A stretch of DNA of 64,000 bases from Cohnella sp. CFH 77786. Lineage in GTDB: Bacteria; Bacillota; Bacilli; Paenibacillales; Paenibacillaceae. The first letter of the stretch is position 1, and every line of letters starts with the position of its first letter. Made by a program: the position numbers and the translations under genes. The stretch is taken from assembly GCF_019400745.1 (NCBI RefSeq), contig NZ_WJIB01000001.1, positions 186,001-250,000 on the forward strand. The letters are read 5' to 3'. Below the pieces are notes generated by a model. The model had not been told where the DNA came from, did not search any database, and was given only the letters and a program-made list of their open reading frames with translations. This document shows, one piece after another, positions 25,554-35,432 of the stretch.

Positions 25554-26234
25554 ATGTGCGGAAGATATACGATCACCATCACGTTGGAAGAACTGATGCT
25601 GCGCTATTTCGCCGAGCTGCCCGCGGCTGAGTTCCACCTGCCGCGTTATAACGTGGCGCCGACGCAGATGGTTCCGGCTGTCGTGAACGACGGCCGGCGG
25701 AACCGCCTGGGGCTGCTGAAGTGGGGACTCATCCCCCCGTGGGCGGAAGACGAGAAGGCCGGCAGCCGTTTGATCAACGCCCGCGCCGAAACGCTGGAGG
25801 AACGCCCGGCTTACCGGGACGCCTACCGGCGCAAGCGGTGCCTCGTTCCCGCGGACGGCTTCTACGAGTGGAAAAGCGAGCCCGGCAAAGGGGGGAAACG
25901 CCCCTATCGGATCGTGCTGCGGGGCGGGGGCATGTTCAGCATGGCCGCCTTGTACGAGACGTGGACGGCGCCGGACGGGCGCAAAGTCGGCTCGTTCGCC
26001 ATCGTGACGACCGAGCCGAATGCGCTGATGGCCGGCATTCACGACCGGATGCCCGTCATCCTGCGGCCGGAGGACGAAGCGCTGTGGCTGGACCGGCAGG
26101 TGCAGGACCCGAGCCTCTTGAGGCATCTGCTTGTTCCCTATCCGGCGGACGAGATGGAAGCTTACGAAGTGGACAAACGCGTCGGCAGTCCCGCCAACGA
26201 CGACGCGGGGTGCCTGGAGAGGGTGGGAAGTTGA
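25554..26234 (+). CDS. SRAP (HMCES/YedK) abasic-site-processing protein
   Basis: A 226-aa protein. The catalytic Cys2 is in MCGRYTIT, the family motif PRYNVAPTQMVP follows, then KWGLIPPWA and INARAETLEERPAYRDA, then CLVPADGFYEWK with the active Glu, and GIHDRMPVIL with the catalytic His. SRAP proteins crosslink to abasic sites in single-stranded DNA and protect them. ATG 25554 has GGAGGG 8 nt upstream, and the mature protein must start at Cys2, which fixes the start. Divergent from the LexA-controlled translesion polymerase, as expected for a DNA-damage gene. Confidence 0.93.
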   Translation: MCGRYTITITLEELMLRYFAELPAAEFHLPRYNVAPTQMVPAVVNDGRRNRLGLLKWGLIPPWAEDEKAGSRLINARAETLEERPAYRDAYRRKRCLVPADGFYEWKSEPGKGGKRPYRIVLRGGGMFSMAALYETWTAPDGRKVGSFAIVTTEPNALMAGIHDRMPVILRPEDEALWLDRQVQDPSLLRHLLVPYPADEMEAYEVDKRVGSPANDDAGCLERVGS

Positions 26235-26266
26235 CCGAGCCGGCGGCTTCCCGTCAGCATGACAAA

Positions 26267-26288
26267 GAGACAGCGCGGACGCTGTCTC
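26267..26288. terminator. Hairpin between convergent SRAP and spoVIF genes
   Basis: Perfect 9-bp stem GAGACAGCG / CGCTGTCTC with a 4-nt loop. No strong T run on either strand (TTTG on the minus strand), so its terminator role is likely but unproven. Confidence 0.55.
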
Positions 26289-26320
26289 CCGAGAGGACAA
26301 GCTTATGCTAGAATGCAAGA

Positions 26321-26614
26321 TTACCGAAACATGGCCCACAGCTTGATGAGATGCAGCGTGTTGTTCGGGTCGATTTTCTGCGCCAGCACGAAGGCCACGA
26401 GCTGCTCTTCCTGAATGTCCGTCAGCGGTTCGTTCAGGATGCGCGCAGCCGTTTTCACCAGCTGGCGCACCTTGGCCCGATCCTGGAGATCGTACTTCGT
26501 GACTCCGTCCAGCAATGCCTTGATCCGGTCCTTGATGACCGGATTTTTCATTTTCAGCTTGACGCGTTCCACCAATTGCGGTTGGATGCCGTATTTTTGC
26601 CAGCTTGCGTTCAT
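26321..26614 (-). CDS. spoVIF: Stage VI sporulation protein F-like
   Basis: A 97-aa protein resembling SpoVIF, a late-sporulation factor needed for GerE-dependent spore coat assembly in Bacillus. The diagnostic stretch is LQDRAKVRQLVKTAARILNE followed by EEQLVAFVL. The N-terminus differs from the Bacillus protein and is somewhat longer. ATG 26614 has GCGGGG upstream. It stands alone between a convergent SRAP gene and the guanidine operon. Confidence 0.75.
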   Translation of the reverse strand: MNASWQKYGIQPQLVERVKLKMKNPVIKDRIKALLDGVTKYDLQDRAKVRQLVKTAARILNEPLTDIQEEQLVAFVLAQKIDPNNTLHLIKLWAMFR

Positions 26615-26733
26615 GGCCGTTTCCCCGCCCTTTCCGCCATGACTTCCGTTCATCTTATGCCGGATGAGTGCGGAAGATGATCGGGGCAAAAGCGGAGATG
26701 CGGCAGCGGATCGGCGAACCGTCCCTCGCGGGA

Positions 26734-28521
26734 TTAAGGTTCCGTTCGTCCCGAGGAGCGGGCGGCTTCCTCCGGGACGTACCGCCACCCTCCGAAGGAC
26801 GTCACGTCTTCCGAACCGGCTGCTGCATACGCTTCGCAGACGAAACCCGGCAGCTCGGAACCGTCCCGCAGCTCTACCTTCCCGATCCCAAGGGGCGCGG
26901 GAATGGCGGCGGCGAACGCCCCGAAGGCGGCTTTCGGCATTTCCCACACCTCCAGCTCGATCGAGGCGCCTCCCCCCGGCTGCTTGATGAGGCCCGGTTT
27001 CGCCGGAACGGTCGGCAACCGATACAGCCGGTATCGGGGAGCGGTCGCATCCTCCCGCACGAACCGGGCGCCATGCTCGCGCATCTGCTGTTCCAACGGA
27101 TAGCCGCGCATGTGCAGTCCGCACACGGCAACCAGCGTCGTTTCCGTCGGCGGCGAAGGGGGAGCGTTCAAGAAAGATTCCGCAGCGCTCCACAGATAGC
27201 TCTCGTTCTCCGCGAGGGCGAACAGCGTGATGCCGAACGGAAGCTCCGGCGCCGCATCGTTCCCGGGCACGGCGACCGCGCATAAATCGAGCAGGTTGCA
27301 ATGGTTCGTATAGCGGCCCATATCCCGGTTCGTTCCGACGGGATTCTGCCGAACCTGCTCGCGCGTCCACGTGCCGCCGCACGTCGGCATGGCGAGCACC
27401 GCGCCGTCGAGCCGTTTCCGCGTTTCCAGCCTAAGCGCCTGCAGCCGGTGCATCGCCTGAAAGAGCGAGGCCGCCGTATGCTCCGCGGAATTGCCCGAGC
27501 GGAGTATCCGCTCCGTCACCGGCAAGGCCGAACCCGGATGCGGGCCGATGAAGCCGCCCAGCGCGGCCCAGCGTTCAGCGATCCACGGCCCTTCATACAG
27601 CAAGGCCGCCGCTTCCTCGAACGGTTCGCAGTCGACAAATTCGATCGGGATGTTCAGCCGCCCCAGGCGCGCAACGGCCGCCTCCCATGCAGCTTTGTAA
27701 TCCTCGGCGAAAGGCCCATAGAACGCGATGGAATCCCGGGGCAGAAGCAGTTTACGGGGGCCGTTTTTGCCGGCGGCAGGGTTCGGCAAACACCTCGACC
27801 AAGGATCGTCGGCATGATAACCGCGGGCAACACCGTCCACCCGCATCGCATCCTCCAGTTCGCACGCAAATACCGTCACGCAATCCAGGCTCGCGCAGGC
27901 GGGAACGACGCCCAAAGTCGGCCAGGCACCAAGGCTCGGCTTATAGCCGACAAGCCGGTTTAGCGCAGCCGGCACGCGTCCCGATCCCGCGGTATCCGTG
28001 CCGAGCGCGAATGCGGCATGCCCGCGGGCCACCGATACGGCGGAGCCGGAGCTGGAGCCGCCGCTGATCAGCTCGCCGCGCAGCGAGTTATGCGTTTCGC
28101 CGAACGGGCTTCGCGTCCCGACAAGGCCGGTCGCGAATTGGTCTAGATTCGTTTTCCCGAGCGGAATCGCCCCGGCTGCGATGAGCCGCTCCACCACAGC
28201 CGCATGATGGTCCGGCGTGTAGGCGTAATCCGGGCATGCGGCCGTCGTGGGAATACCGGCCAAATCGATATTGTCTTTGACCGCGAACGGGATGCCCCAC
28301 AGCGGCAGGCTCTCCGGATCCAGGGAAGCGATCCGTTCCAGATAGGGACGGAGCGCCTCCAGGGACGGAGGCGTGATCCAAATGTTCATTTCCGCGTCCG
28401 ACTCTGCCCGGCTTACGATTTCGGCGACGACGTCCGCCGGTGTCAATTCCCCTTTCTTGTACAGCTCCCGCAAGCCCCCGATCGTCAGCAACTGCGGAAC
28501 CGCGGCGGTTGATCTGGTCAT
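26734..28521 (-). CDS. atzF: Allophanate hydrolase (AtzF/DUR2-like)
   Basis: A 595-aa amidase-signature enzyme that splits allophanate (urea-1-carboxylate) into two ammonia and two CO2. The catalytic triad is visible: Lys in PFAVKDNID near residue 83, cis-Ser in ISGGSSSGSAV near 155, nucleophile Ser in GTDTAGSGRVP near 180. The C-terminal ~130 residues are the second domain of full allophanate hydrolases. ATG 28521 overlaps the carboxylase stop as ATGA, so it is coupled to it. Last step of the guanidine pathway encoded here. Confidence 0.92.
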   Translation of the reverse strand: MTRSTAAVPQLLTIGGLRELYKKGELTPADVVAEIVSRAESDAEMNIWITPPSLEALRPYLERIASLDPESLPLWGIPFAVKDNIDLAGIPTTAACPDYAYTPDHHAAVVERLIAAGAIPLGKTNLDQFATGLVGTRSPFGETHNSLRGELISGGSSSGSAVSVARGHAAFALGTDTAGSGRVPAALNRLVGYKPSLGAWPTLGVVPACASLDCVTVFACELEDAMRVDGVARGYHADDPWSRCLPNPAAGKNGPRKLLLPRDSIAFYGPFAEDYKAAWEAAVARLGRLNIPIEFVDCEPFEEAAALLYEGPWIAERWAALGGFIGPHPGSALPVTERILRSGNSAEHTAASLFQAMHRLQALRLETRKRLDGAVLAMPTCGGTWTREQVRQNPVGTNRDMGRYTNHCNLLDLCAVAVPGNDAAPELPFGITLFALAENESYLWSAAESFLNAPPSPPTETTLVAVCGLHMRGYPLEQQMREHGARFVREDATAPRYRLYRLPTVPAKPGLIKQPGGGASIELEVWEMPKAAFGAFAAAIPAPLGIGKVELRDGSELPGFVCEAYAAAGSEDVTSFGGWRYVPEEAARSSGRTEP

Positions 28522-31500
28522 GCGCTCTCCACCTCCACTTCGGATTCCTTCGCGATTCCTGCCAGAAGCTGGCCCGCGTGAACCTGATCGCCGGGTCTCA
28601 CATGGACGGAAGACACGACGCCGTCGCACGGGGCCAGCTGCAAAAACTCCATTTTCATGCTTTCCAGAATCGCCAGCTTGTCGCCCTTCTTCACCCGCTG
28701 GCCCGGTTCGATCAGCACCTTCCAAACGCTCCCGGGCATGGCGCCGCGAACCGCGACCGCGTCCGAGTGGAGCTCCGCCTCTTCCCCGGTTTGCGCCGGT
28801 TCCTGCTCGGATACGTATTCCGCAAGACCGAGGGCCTTCCAGCTTTCCCGTTCCGCTTCGAAAGCCGCTCTTTGCCGATACCGGAACGATTCCGCGCTGT
28901 CTTCGACCGACTCCAGAAAGGCCAAGTACTCCCCCAAGTCGAACGAAGTTTCCGTGACTTCCGCCTCGAACCGACCGCGCAGGAAATCTTCGCGCAGCTT
29001 GAGCAGTTCGTCCGCCTCGACCGGATAAAACCGGATCTGATCGAAAAAGCGCAGCAGCCACGGCTTGCCATCCCGGAAGCTTTCCGTCTGGCGAAGGCGG
29101 TTCCACATCTGGATCGTCCGGCCGACGAACTGATAGCCGCCCGGTCCTTCCATGCCGTACACGCACATATAAGCGCCTCCGATCCCGACGGCATTTTCCG
29201 GCGTCCAAGTGCGCGCGGGATTGTACTTCGTCGTGACGAGGCGATGGCGGGGGTCGGTCGGCGTCGCCACCGGCGCGCCCAGATAGACGTCCCCCAAACC
29301 GAGCACGAGATAATTCGCGTCGTAAACGATTTTTTTCACTTCGTCCACGCTGTCCAGCCCGTTGATGCGCCGGATGAATTCGATGTTGCTCGGGCACCAC
29401 GGCGCGTCGGGGCGCACGTTCTGCTGGTAGCGTTCGATCGCAAGCTGCGTGGCCGGGTCATCCCACGATAAAGGCAGGCGCACGATCCGTGACGGCACCC
29501 GATAAGATTCCAACGGCGGCAGCTTCGCGTCGATCTCCATCACTTTGAGGCACGCCTCTTGTACGGTTGTCTTCGAAGGGTCGATATGGATTTGCAGGGA
29601 GCGGATACCGGGCGTCAAATCCAGCGCCGGAATGTCCCCGCTTTCCCGGATCGCCTGCATCAGCGCATGCACTTGGAAACGGAGCAGCAAATCGAGCTTC
29701 GGCTCGCCGTATTCGACGAGCAGATTCCGGTCGCCGCTGCAGCGGACCGTAATCGCGAATCTGCGGTTCCCCTCTTCCCGCGCCAGCACCGGATAGCCGG
29801 GTTCGAGCAGCCGCGCCTCGGGCAGCCGGGGGATCGCGGAGATTTGCCGCGCGCCGTTTTCGATCGCTTTCAGGCCTTCCTCCTGCTGGCGTCTGAGCGC
29901 TTCCGCGTCCTCCAGCGTCAGAAGGCGGAAACGGATTTTGTCGCCGGGACGGAGCTGGCCGAGTTTCCAAAACTCCGCCGAAGCCGTCGTCGCCGGGCAG
30001 ACGAATCCGCCGAGGCTCGGACCGTCGGGTCCGAGCAAGATCGGCATGTCGCCGGTCAAGTCCAGGGCGCCGACCGCATAGGCGTTGTCGTGAATGTTGG
30101 ACGGGTGAAGGCCGGCTTCGCCGCCATCCTCCCGGGCCCACAACGGCGCGGGTCCAACCAGCCGCACGCCGGTGCGTGAGCTGTTGAAATGCACCTCCCA
30201 TTCCGTTTCCGTCAACTGCGCCAAATATTCGGGCCGAAGGAATTCCGTCGTGCAGTGCGGGCCCGGGATGACACCGACCGTCCAGTTCGGGAGCAGCATC
30301 GGTCGGTGCGCAGCGGCGAGCGCTTCCAGCCGCGCCGGTTCTACCGCTTCGCGAACCGCCAGCACGTCTCCGGGCCGGAGCGCCCGTCCGCCGTGGCCGC
30401 CGAAGCCGCCGAGCGTAAAGGTCGACGCGCTGCCAAGGTTGAGCGGCATGTCGAATCCTCCGGCAACGAGCAGGTAAGCCCGCATCCCTGTCTTCGCCTC
30501 GCCGAGGCTCAGCACTTGGCCTCTGCCCGCACGAACCGGTTCATAGAGCGGTACCGGCCGTTCGTCAAGCGTCGCCTCCATGTCGGCCCCGGTCAGGCAG
30601 AACCACATGTCGTTCCGGAACCGGAAAGAGCCGCCCCGAAGCGTCAGCTCAAGGCCGCTCGCGGAATCGTCGTTGCCGAGCAGCTTATTGCCGATCCGGA
30701 AGGAGAGCGGATCCATCGGACCGCTCGGAGGGACGCCGACATCCCAGTAGCCAGTCCTCCCAGGCCAATCCTGGACGGTCGTCTGCACGCCGCCGTCCAG
30801 CACCTCCAGCGCGTGTTCCGCTGGCTCGAAGCCGGCGAGCAGCCGGGTATGGACGTTTCCTTCCCTCACCCCCGGATCGTCCAACAAAGCCTGCAGATAT
30901 TGAAGGTTGGTGGTCAAGCCGTAGAAGCGCGTCTCCTCCAGCGCTTGCAGCAGCTTGGCGATCGCGTCGGCCCGATCCGCTCCGCGAACGATTATCTTCG
31001 CCAGCATCGGGTCGTACAGCGTCGTAACGGTGACGCCGTCCCGCACCCACGTCTCGTTTCTCGAGGATTCCGAGAACACGGCGCGGTCCAGCTGTCCCGC
31101 GCTCGGACGGAATTGCTGCAGGCAATCTTCCGCGTAAATCCGCGCCTGGATGCTATGGCCTTCCGGTTCGCGGACGAGCGACCGCAGATCGCGGAGCCCG
31201 CCTTCGGCCTCCCGCACCATCCATTCGACCAGATCGATGCCGAGCACTTCCTCCGTTACGCCATGCTCGACCTGCAGCCGCGTGTTGACTTCCAGGAAAT
31301 AAAACTCGCAAGTTTGCGGATCGTACAGGAATTCCACCGTGCCCGCGCTCCGGTAACCGGCCGCCTCCGCCAGCCTTACGGCAGCCGCGGACATGGCAGC
31401 GCGGACGCCGGAAGGCAAATTCGGAGCCGGGCTTTCCTCCACCACCTTCTGGTTGCGGCGCTGGATGGAGCAGTCGCGCTCGCCCAGCGCGACGACTTCC

Positions 31501-32153
31501 CCGAACCGGTTGCCGAAGATTTGCACTTCGACGTGGCGTGCCTTCGCGATGTATTTTTCCAGAAACACGCCGCCGTTTTTGAAATTCGTTTCGGCCAAGT
31601 GGCGGACGGCCTCGTAGGCTTCGCGAAGCTCGTTCTCGTCCGCGCATACGCGCATGCCGATGCCGCCTCCGCCAGCAGTGCTTTTCAGGATGACCGGATA
31701 ACCGATGTCTGCCGCCTCGCGGACCGCTTCCGCCAATTCAGCGATCAGCGCGGTTCCCGGCAGCAGCGGAACTCCGGCTTGCTTCGCGATTTCCCGCGCG
31801 GAATGCTTAAGGCCGAAAGCTTCCATCTGCTCCGGCGCCGGACCGATGAAGACGATCCCCCGTTCCCGGCACGCGCGCGCGAATCCGGCGTTTTCGCTCA
31901 GGAAGCCGTATCCCGGATGGATGGCCTGCGCGCCCGTCTCCACCGCGGTTTTCATAATAAGCTCCGCGTTCAAATAGCTTTCCTTGGCCGGACCTTCTCC
32001 GATGAGCACCGCCTCGTCGGCAAGATCCACATGGAGGCTGTCCTGATCGGCCTTCGTATAGACGGCGACCGAAGCGATCCCCAGCTTGCGGAGCGTCCGT
32101 TCGATGCGGACGGCGATCGCCCCCCGGTTGGCGATAAGCACTTTTGTGAACAT
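28518..32153 (-). CDS. Biotin-dependent urea-carboxylase-type enzyme, probably guanidine carboxylase
   Basis: A 1211-aa multidomain enzyme. Residues ~1-450 are biotin carboxylase (MFTKVLIANRGAIAVRIERT, STAGGGGIGMRV, the ERDCSIQRRNQKVVEE loop). Residues ~460-770 and ~780-1050 are the KipA- and KipI-like carboxyltransferase domains. The C-terminus is a biotin carrier with the biotinyl Lys in AILESMKMEF near residue 1170. Enzymes of this layout that sit with DUF1989 proteins behind ykkC riboswitches carboxylate guanidine rather than urea; the local context matches that exactly. It is followed by allophanate hydrolase (ATGA overlap) and preceded by the two deiminase subunits. Confidence 0.93.
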   Translation of the reverse strand: MFTKVLIANRGAIAVRIERTLRKLGIASVAVYTKADQDSLHVDLADEAVLIGEGPAKESYLNAELIMKTAVETGAQAIHPGYGFLSENAGFARACRERGIVFIGPAPEQMEAFGLKHSAREIAKQAGVPLLPGTALIAELAEAVREAADIGYPVILKSTAGGGGIGMRVCADENELREAYEAVRHLAETNFKNGGVFLEKYIAKARHVEVQIFGNRFGEVVALGERDCSIQRRNQKVVEESPAPNLPSGVRAAMSAAAVRLAEAAGYRSAGTVEFLYDPQTCEFYFLEVNTRLQVEHGVTEEVLGIDLVEWMVREAEGGLRDLRSLVREPEGHSIQARIYAEDCLQQFRPSAGQLDRAVFSESSRNETWVRDGVTVTTLYDPMLAKIIVRGADRADAIAKLLQALEETRFYGLTTNLQYLQALLDDPGVREGNVHTRLLAGFEPAEHALEVLDGGVQTTVQDWPGRTGYWDVGVPPSGPMDPLSFRIGNKLLGNDDSASGLELTLRGGSFRFRNDMWFCLTGADMEATLDERPVPLYEPVRAGRGQVLSLGEAKTGMRAYLLVAGGFDMPLNLGSASTFTLGGFGGHGGRALRPGDVLAVREAVEPARLEALAAAHRPMLLPNWTVGVIPGPHCTTEFLRPEYLAQLTETEWEVHFNSSRTGVRLVGPAPLWAREDGGEAGLHPSNIHDNAYAVGALDLTGDMPILLGPDGPSLGGFVCPATTASAEFWKLGQLRPGDKIRFRLLTLEDAEALRRQQEEGLKAIENGARQISAIPRLPEARLLEPGYPVLAREEGNRRFAITVRCSGDRNLLVEYGEPKLDLLLRFQVHALMQAIRESGDIPALDLTPGIRSLQIHIDPSKTTVQEACLKVMEIDAKLPPLESYRVPSRIVRLPLSWDDPATQLAIERYQQNVRPDAPWCPSNIEFIRRINGLDSVDEVKKIVYDANYLVLGLGDVYLGAPVATPTDPRHRLVTTKYNPARTWTPENAVGIGGAYMCVYGMEGPGGYQFVGRTIQMWNRLRQTESFRDGKPWLLRFFDQIRFYPVEADELLKLREDFLRGRFEAEVTETSFDLGEYLAFLESVEDSAESFRYRQRAAFEAERESWKALGLAEYVSEQEPAQTGEEAELHSDAVAVRGAMPGSVWKVLIEPGQRVKKGDKLAILESMKMEFLQLAPCDGVVSSVHVRPGDQVHAGQLLAGIAKESEVEVESA

Positions 32154-32184
32154 GCGGTCCCTCCTCGCGGATGTCGCGAACGCC

Positions 32185-32844
32185 TTACGAATCCCAGATG
32201 AGAAGGCGGATCGGCGTCGGATTGTAGGCGTTGCACGGATTGTTCAGTTGCGGGCAATTGCTTATGAGCACGATCGTGCGGCACAGCGAGCGCATTTCCA
32301 CGTAGCAGCCGGGCCCGGATACCCCGTCGGCGAACGTCAGGCCGCCGTCCGGCGTGACGGGCACGTTCATGAAAAAATTGACGTTCGGCGCCAAATCGCG
32401 CTTCGTGAAGCCGCCGTCCCGTTTGGCCAACTGCAGCATGAACGTATCGCGGCAGTTGTGCATGTGCAGTTTCTCATGCGCATAGCGCACCGTGTTGCTT
32501 TGCGCCGAGCAGGAGCCGCCCAGCGTATCGTGCCGGCCGCACGTGTCGGCCACGATTTCCAGCAGCGCTTTGCCCGATTCGGCACGAAGCACTGAGCCCG
32601 TCGTCAAATAAATGTTGCGCTGTCCGGCGATCGTCGCCATGGCGCTGTAGTGGTCTTCCGGATGATCGGCGTCATAAAAAAGCGTATCCGCCGCCTGGTT
32701 GCCTTCTACGTCCACGATTCGCAGCACCTGGCCCGGCAGCAGGTCGTACATCCAGCCGTCGCCTGCCGGAACCGTCATATCGTAGATGGCATCTTCGGCG
32801 CGGCGCGGGCTTTCCACCCTATGGAATGCGGTCATCTTCATCAT
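32185..32844 (-). CDS. DUF1989 protein, probable carboxyguanidine deiminase subunit (adjacent to carboxylase)
   Basis: A 219-aa protein of the DUF1989 family, previously called urea carboxylase-associated protein. Landmarks are [45 protein letters not shown] with Cys and His metal candidates, and a tail [15 protein letters not shown]. In guanidine operons two such proteins together remove ammonia from carboxyguanidine to give allophanate. It starts 27 bp after the related protein's stop and ends about 30 bp before the carboxylase. Confidence 0.88.
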   Translation of the reverse strand: MMKMTAFHRVESPRRAEDAIYDMTVPAGDGWMYDLLPGQVLRIVDVEGNQAADTLFYDADHPEDHYSAMATIAGQRNIYLTTGSVLRAESGKALLEIVADTCGRHDTLGGSCSAQSNTVRYAHEKLHMHNCRDTFMLQLAKRDGGFTKRDLAPNVNFFMNVPVTPDGGLTFADGVSGPGCYVEMRSLCRTIVLISNCPQLNNPCNAYNPTPIRLLIWDS

Positions 32845-32870
32845 CCTCCTTGTCGTAGATTGCGGCCCGC

Positions 32871-33590
32871 CTATCGGCCCAAGAGCGCGTAATATTCCCA
32901 GGTATTCTCATAGGCGCGGCGGTTTTCCGGCCGATGATTGACGCAAACGTCGTCGCCGCAGACCGGCTCTGCCTCCCTCGCTTCGATTCTGACCGGGACG
33001 GATGGATACGCCCGGCTTGGATCAAGCGGATTCGGCGTGTTCGAAAGCACCAGAAGCACATCCATTTCCGTACGAAGCGTCACCGCGGCACCGGAGGGAC
33101 AGTGGCCGGCGGCAAATTGCATGTTGCCCGCCGCGTCGCAGACCACCTTCGAGAACAAATTGACAACCGGCGACAAATCGCGTGCCCCGAGTCCGTTCCG
33201 GACAAGCTCCGTGACCAGGTTTTCCTGCCCGCTGCGCAGCCAACCGTTGCGAAGTTCCTGGTACGTGGTGACGCCGTATCGGGCGTCCGTCAGCTCCCGG
33301 GTCGTGTACCCGCCAAGCGGATCGTGCCAGCCCAGGTTGTCGTCCACGAAACCGGCCATGGCCCGGCCGTTATCGCTCATAAGCACGTTCCCTTTCGTCA
33401 AATGCGAGGTGTGCTGCGCCTTCAGCGTATCCGGCATATTGTAGTGTTCCGTCAGATCCTTCGCGTTGAACATCAGCAGGGATACGTTCGCCCCTTCTCC
33501 AAGCGCCGTAAATCGGATCCGCTTTCCCCTTCCGACCGTCCCCGACCATTTACCGCCGGGCTCTAACGTTTTGCTCCAAATGACCTCCAT
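32871..33590 (-). CDS. DUF1989 protein, probable carboxyguanidine deiminase subunit (first gene)
   Basis: A 239-aa second DUF1989 member with the sequence [49 protein letters not shown] and [11 protein letters not shown]. It has fewer obvious Cys ligands than its neighbour, which suggests unequal subunits of one enzyme. ATG 33590 follows GGGAGGG by about 6 nt and is the first gene after the guanidine-I riboswitch at 33635-33750. The longer frame upstream runs through the riboswitch terminator and is not coding. Confidence 0.88.
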   Translation of the reverse strand: MEVIWSKTLEPGGKWSGTVGRGKRIRFTALGEGANVSLLMFNAKDLTEHYNMPDTLKAQHTSHLTKGNVLMSDNGRAMAGFVDDNLGWHDPLGGYTTRELTDARYGVTTYQELRNGWLRSGQENLVTELVRNGLGARDLSPVVNLFSKVVCDAAGNMQFAAGHCPSGAAVTLRTEMDVLLVLSNTPNPLDPSRAYPSVPVRIEAREAEPVCGDDVCVNHRPENRRAYENTWEYYALLGR

Positions 33591-33612
33591 CTTCGTCCCT
33601 CCCGCAAGATAA

Positions 33613-33651
33613 GAAAAAGCCCGAGATACTTTGCGTTCTCCCAGGCTTTTG
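33613..33651 (-). terminator. Riboswitch-controlled terminator of the guanidine-degradation operon
   Basis: On the minus strand AAAGCCTGGGAGA pairs with TCTCGGGCTTT and is followed by TTC. The 5' arm coincides with the last conserved part of the aptamer, so guanidine binding should prevent this hairpin. Confidence 0.85.
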
Positions 33652-33750
33652 TCCTTCCGTGTTATACGGCCGTCCCGCAAGCCGCGAAAGACCGTACGCC
33701 GTCTCTCGGACCAGTCCCGCCCCGGTTCGGGGCGGCGGAACCCTAGACAG
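33635..33750 (-). promoter_or_regulatory. Guanidine-I (ykkC) riboswitch, degradation operon
   Basis: Reading the minus strand from about 33750: CTAGGGTTCCG, a GC-rich stem, ACTGGTCCGAGAG, ACGG, ACACGGAAGGACAAAAGCC. These are the conserved ykkC class segments in the right order. With the deiminase/carboxylase genes next to it, the guanidine-binding subtype is the best fit rather than the ppGpp or PRPP variants. Confidence 0.95.
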
Positions 33751-33804
33751 CATTGGCGTTGACAAGGCTTAAAGGCAGCCCGGTCAACCGATATTCGATT
33801 ATGT

Positions 33805-34611
33805 TCAATCGTGATGGTGCCCGATCATGGACACGATCTGCTTCTTCAATTTCAGGAACGGCTCTGCGTCCCGTCCGTCGGGGTGGCGCTTGATATCCTC
33901 CGGAATCGCGATCTCGGCGCGGATTCTGCCGGGATTTGGATCCATCACGTACACCCGCTCCGACAAGAACACCGCCTCTTCGATATCATGGGTAATGAAC
34001 ACGATCGTCGTCTTTTCTTTCTGCCAGATGTCCACAAGCATCGTTTGCATGGCTTCCTTCGTCTGGGGATCGAGCGCCCCGAACGGTTCGTCCATGAGCA
34101 GCACTTCGGGATTCGCCGCCAACGCCCGCGCGATCGCGACCCGCTGCTTCATCCCGCCCGACAGCTCTTTCGGAAACGATTTGGCGAATTTCGTCAGCCC
34201 GACGAGCTCCATGAACCGGTCCGAAACGGCGCGTTTCTCGAACAGCGGCACATTCTTGAGGGTCATTCCGAACTCGATGTTTTCCCGGACGGTTAACCAA
34301 GGGAACAACGTATATGACTGGAAGACCATGCCGCGGTCGGCGCCGGGACCTTCGATCGTGCGGCCGGAGACGAGAACCGTTCCGTCGCTCGCCTCCTCCA
34401 GCCCCGCGAGAATGCGCAGAAGCGTGGACTTCCCGCAACCCGACGGGCCGACGAAGCTGACAAAGTCATTTTCGAAAACTTGAAACGATACCCGGTCGAG
34501 CGCGAGCAATTGCTTGTTTTTGGAGCGGTACATTTTGCTGACGCTTTCTCCGCTGATCTTGAGCTTCGCGGGTTCCGCGTCCGTCAATGTGATTCTCGCG
34601 GCGGACAGCAT
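33805..34611 (-). CDS. ABC transporter ATPase, probable guanidine importer
   Basis: A 268-aa ATPase of the nitrate/taurine importer group: Walker A GPSGCGKST, signature LSGGMKQR, Walker B VLLMDEPFGALD, switch His in FITHDIEEA. It starts 2 bp after the permease stop. Third gene of the operon that begins after the riboswitch at 36546-36662. Its stop is about 60 bp before the second riboswitch, so the degradation operon follows directly. Confidence 0.9.
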   Translation of the reverse strand: MLSAARITLTDAEPAKLKISGESVSKMYRSKNKQLLALDRVSFQVFENDFVSFVGPSGCGKSTLLRILAGLEEASDGTVLVSGRTIEGPGADRGMVFQSYTLFPWLTVRENIEFGMTLKNVPLFEKRAVSDRFMELVGLTKFAKSFPKELSGGMKQRVAIARALAANPEVLLMDEPFGALDPQTKEAMQTMLVDIWQKEKTTIVFITHDIEEAVFLSERVYVMDPNPGRIRAEIAIPEDIKRHPDGRDAEPFLKLKKQIVSMIGHHHD

Positions 34612-34612
34612 G

Positions 34613-35413
34613 TTATCGGCCTCCTTCCAGCCAGGGGAAAAAGCGTTTGTGGCAAATGGCGAAAGCGCGGTCCGTCAACAACCCGAGCAAGCCGATCGTG
34701 ATAATGCCGACGAAGATGACGTCCGTATTCAGGAACCGCTGGGCCTTCAGAATCGAAAACCCGAGTCCGCTGCTGGCTGCCACGAGCTCCGCGACGACGA
34801 GATACGTCCAAGCCCAACCGATCATCATCCGCATCGTGTTCATCAGATCCGGCATGACCGCGCGCAGCAGCACTTGCTGGATCGCTTGCCGTCTGGTGGC
34901 CCCAAGCGTGTATGAGACCTGGAGCAGCTCGCCCGAAACCGAACGCACGTTGTCCGCCACCATCAGGATGATCTGGAAAATGCAGCCGAGAAAAATGACC
35001 CAAATTTTCGCCATCTCCCCGATACCCGCCCAAACCATGATCAGCGGCACGAACGCGGTAGCGGGCATGTAGCGGATGAATTCGGATTGCGGGAGCACGA
35101 CCGCTTCCGCGAACCGGAACGTCCCCGCGAAGATCCCGATCGGAATACCGACCAAGCACGCCAGCAGGAATCCGATCGAGACGCGGGAAATGCTGATGCC
35201 GACGTGATTCCAAAATTCGGGGCTTACGATCTGGTTGCCGAACTGCTCCAGCACCTGCAGCGGCGTGGGGAGGAACGTCCGCTCCACCCATCCTCCCCAG
35301 CTCGCCGCGCTCCACAGCGCAAGCACGATAACGAAGGTGCCGGCGACGCCCCCCAAGTACCAGCCCCGGCCGATTTCTCCGCGGATTTGCAGGATGGATG
35401 ATCGCTTTTTCAT
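34613..35413 (-). CDS. ABC transporter permease, probable guanidine importer
   Basis: A 266-aa membrane protein with about six hydrophobic segments and the EAA loop near residues 160-185 (VSYTLGATRRQAIQQVLLRA). SsuC/TauC-type family. It lies 19 bp after the substrate-binding lipoprotein and 1 bp before the ATPase. The guanidine assignment comes from the upstream riboswitch and the downstream degradation genes. Confidence 0.88.
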   Translation of the reverse strand: MKKRSSILQIRGEIGRGWYLGGVAGTFVIVLALWSAASWGGWVERTFLPTPLQVLEQFGNQIVSPEFWNHVGISISRVSIGFLLACLVGIPIGIFAGTFRFAEAVVLPQSEFIRYMPATAFVPLIMVWAGIGEMAKIWVIFLGCIFQIILMVADNVRSVSGELLQVSYTLGATRRQAIQQVLLRAVMPDLMNTMRMMIGWAWTYLVVAELVAASSGLGFSILKAQRFLNTDVIFVGIITIGLLGLLTDRAFAICHKRFFPWLEGGR

Positions 35414-35432
35414 GATGCAGGCCTCCGCTCGC

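Noticed and set aside
28518..32153. Urea carboxylase acting on urea
   Set aside because: Not excluded biochemically, but the two ykkC riboswitches and the two DUF1989 proteins make guanidine the better substrate call.
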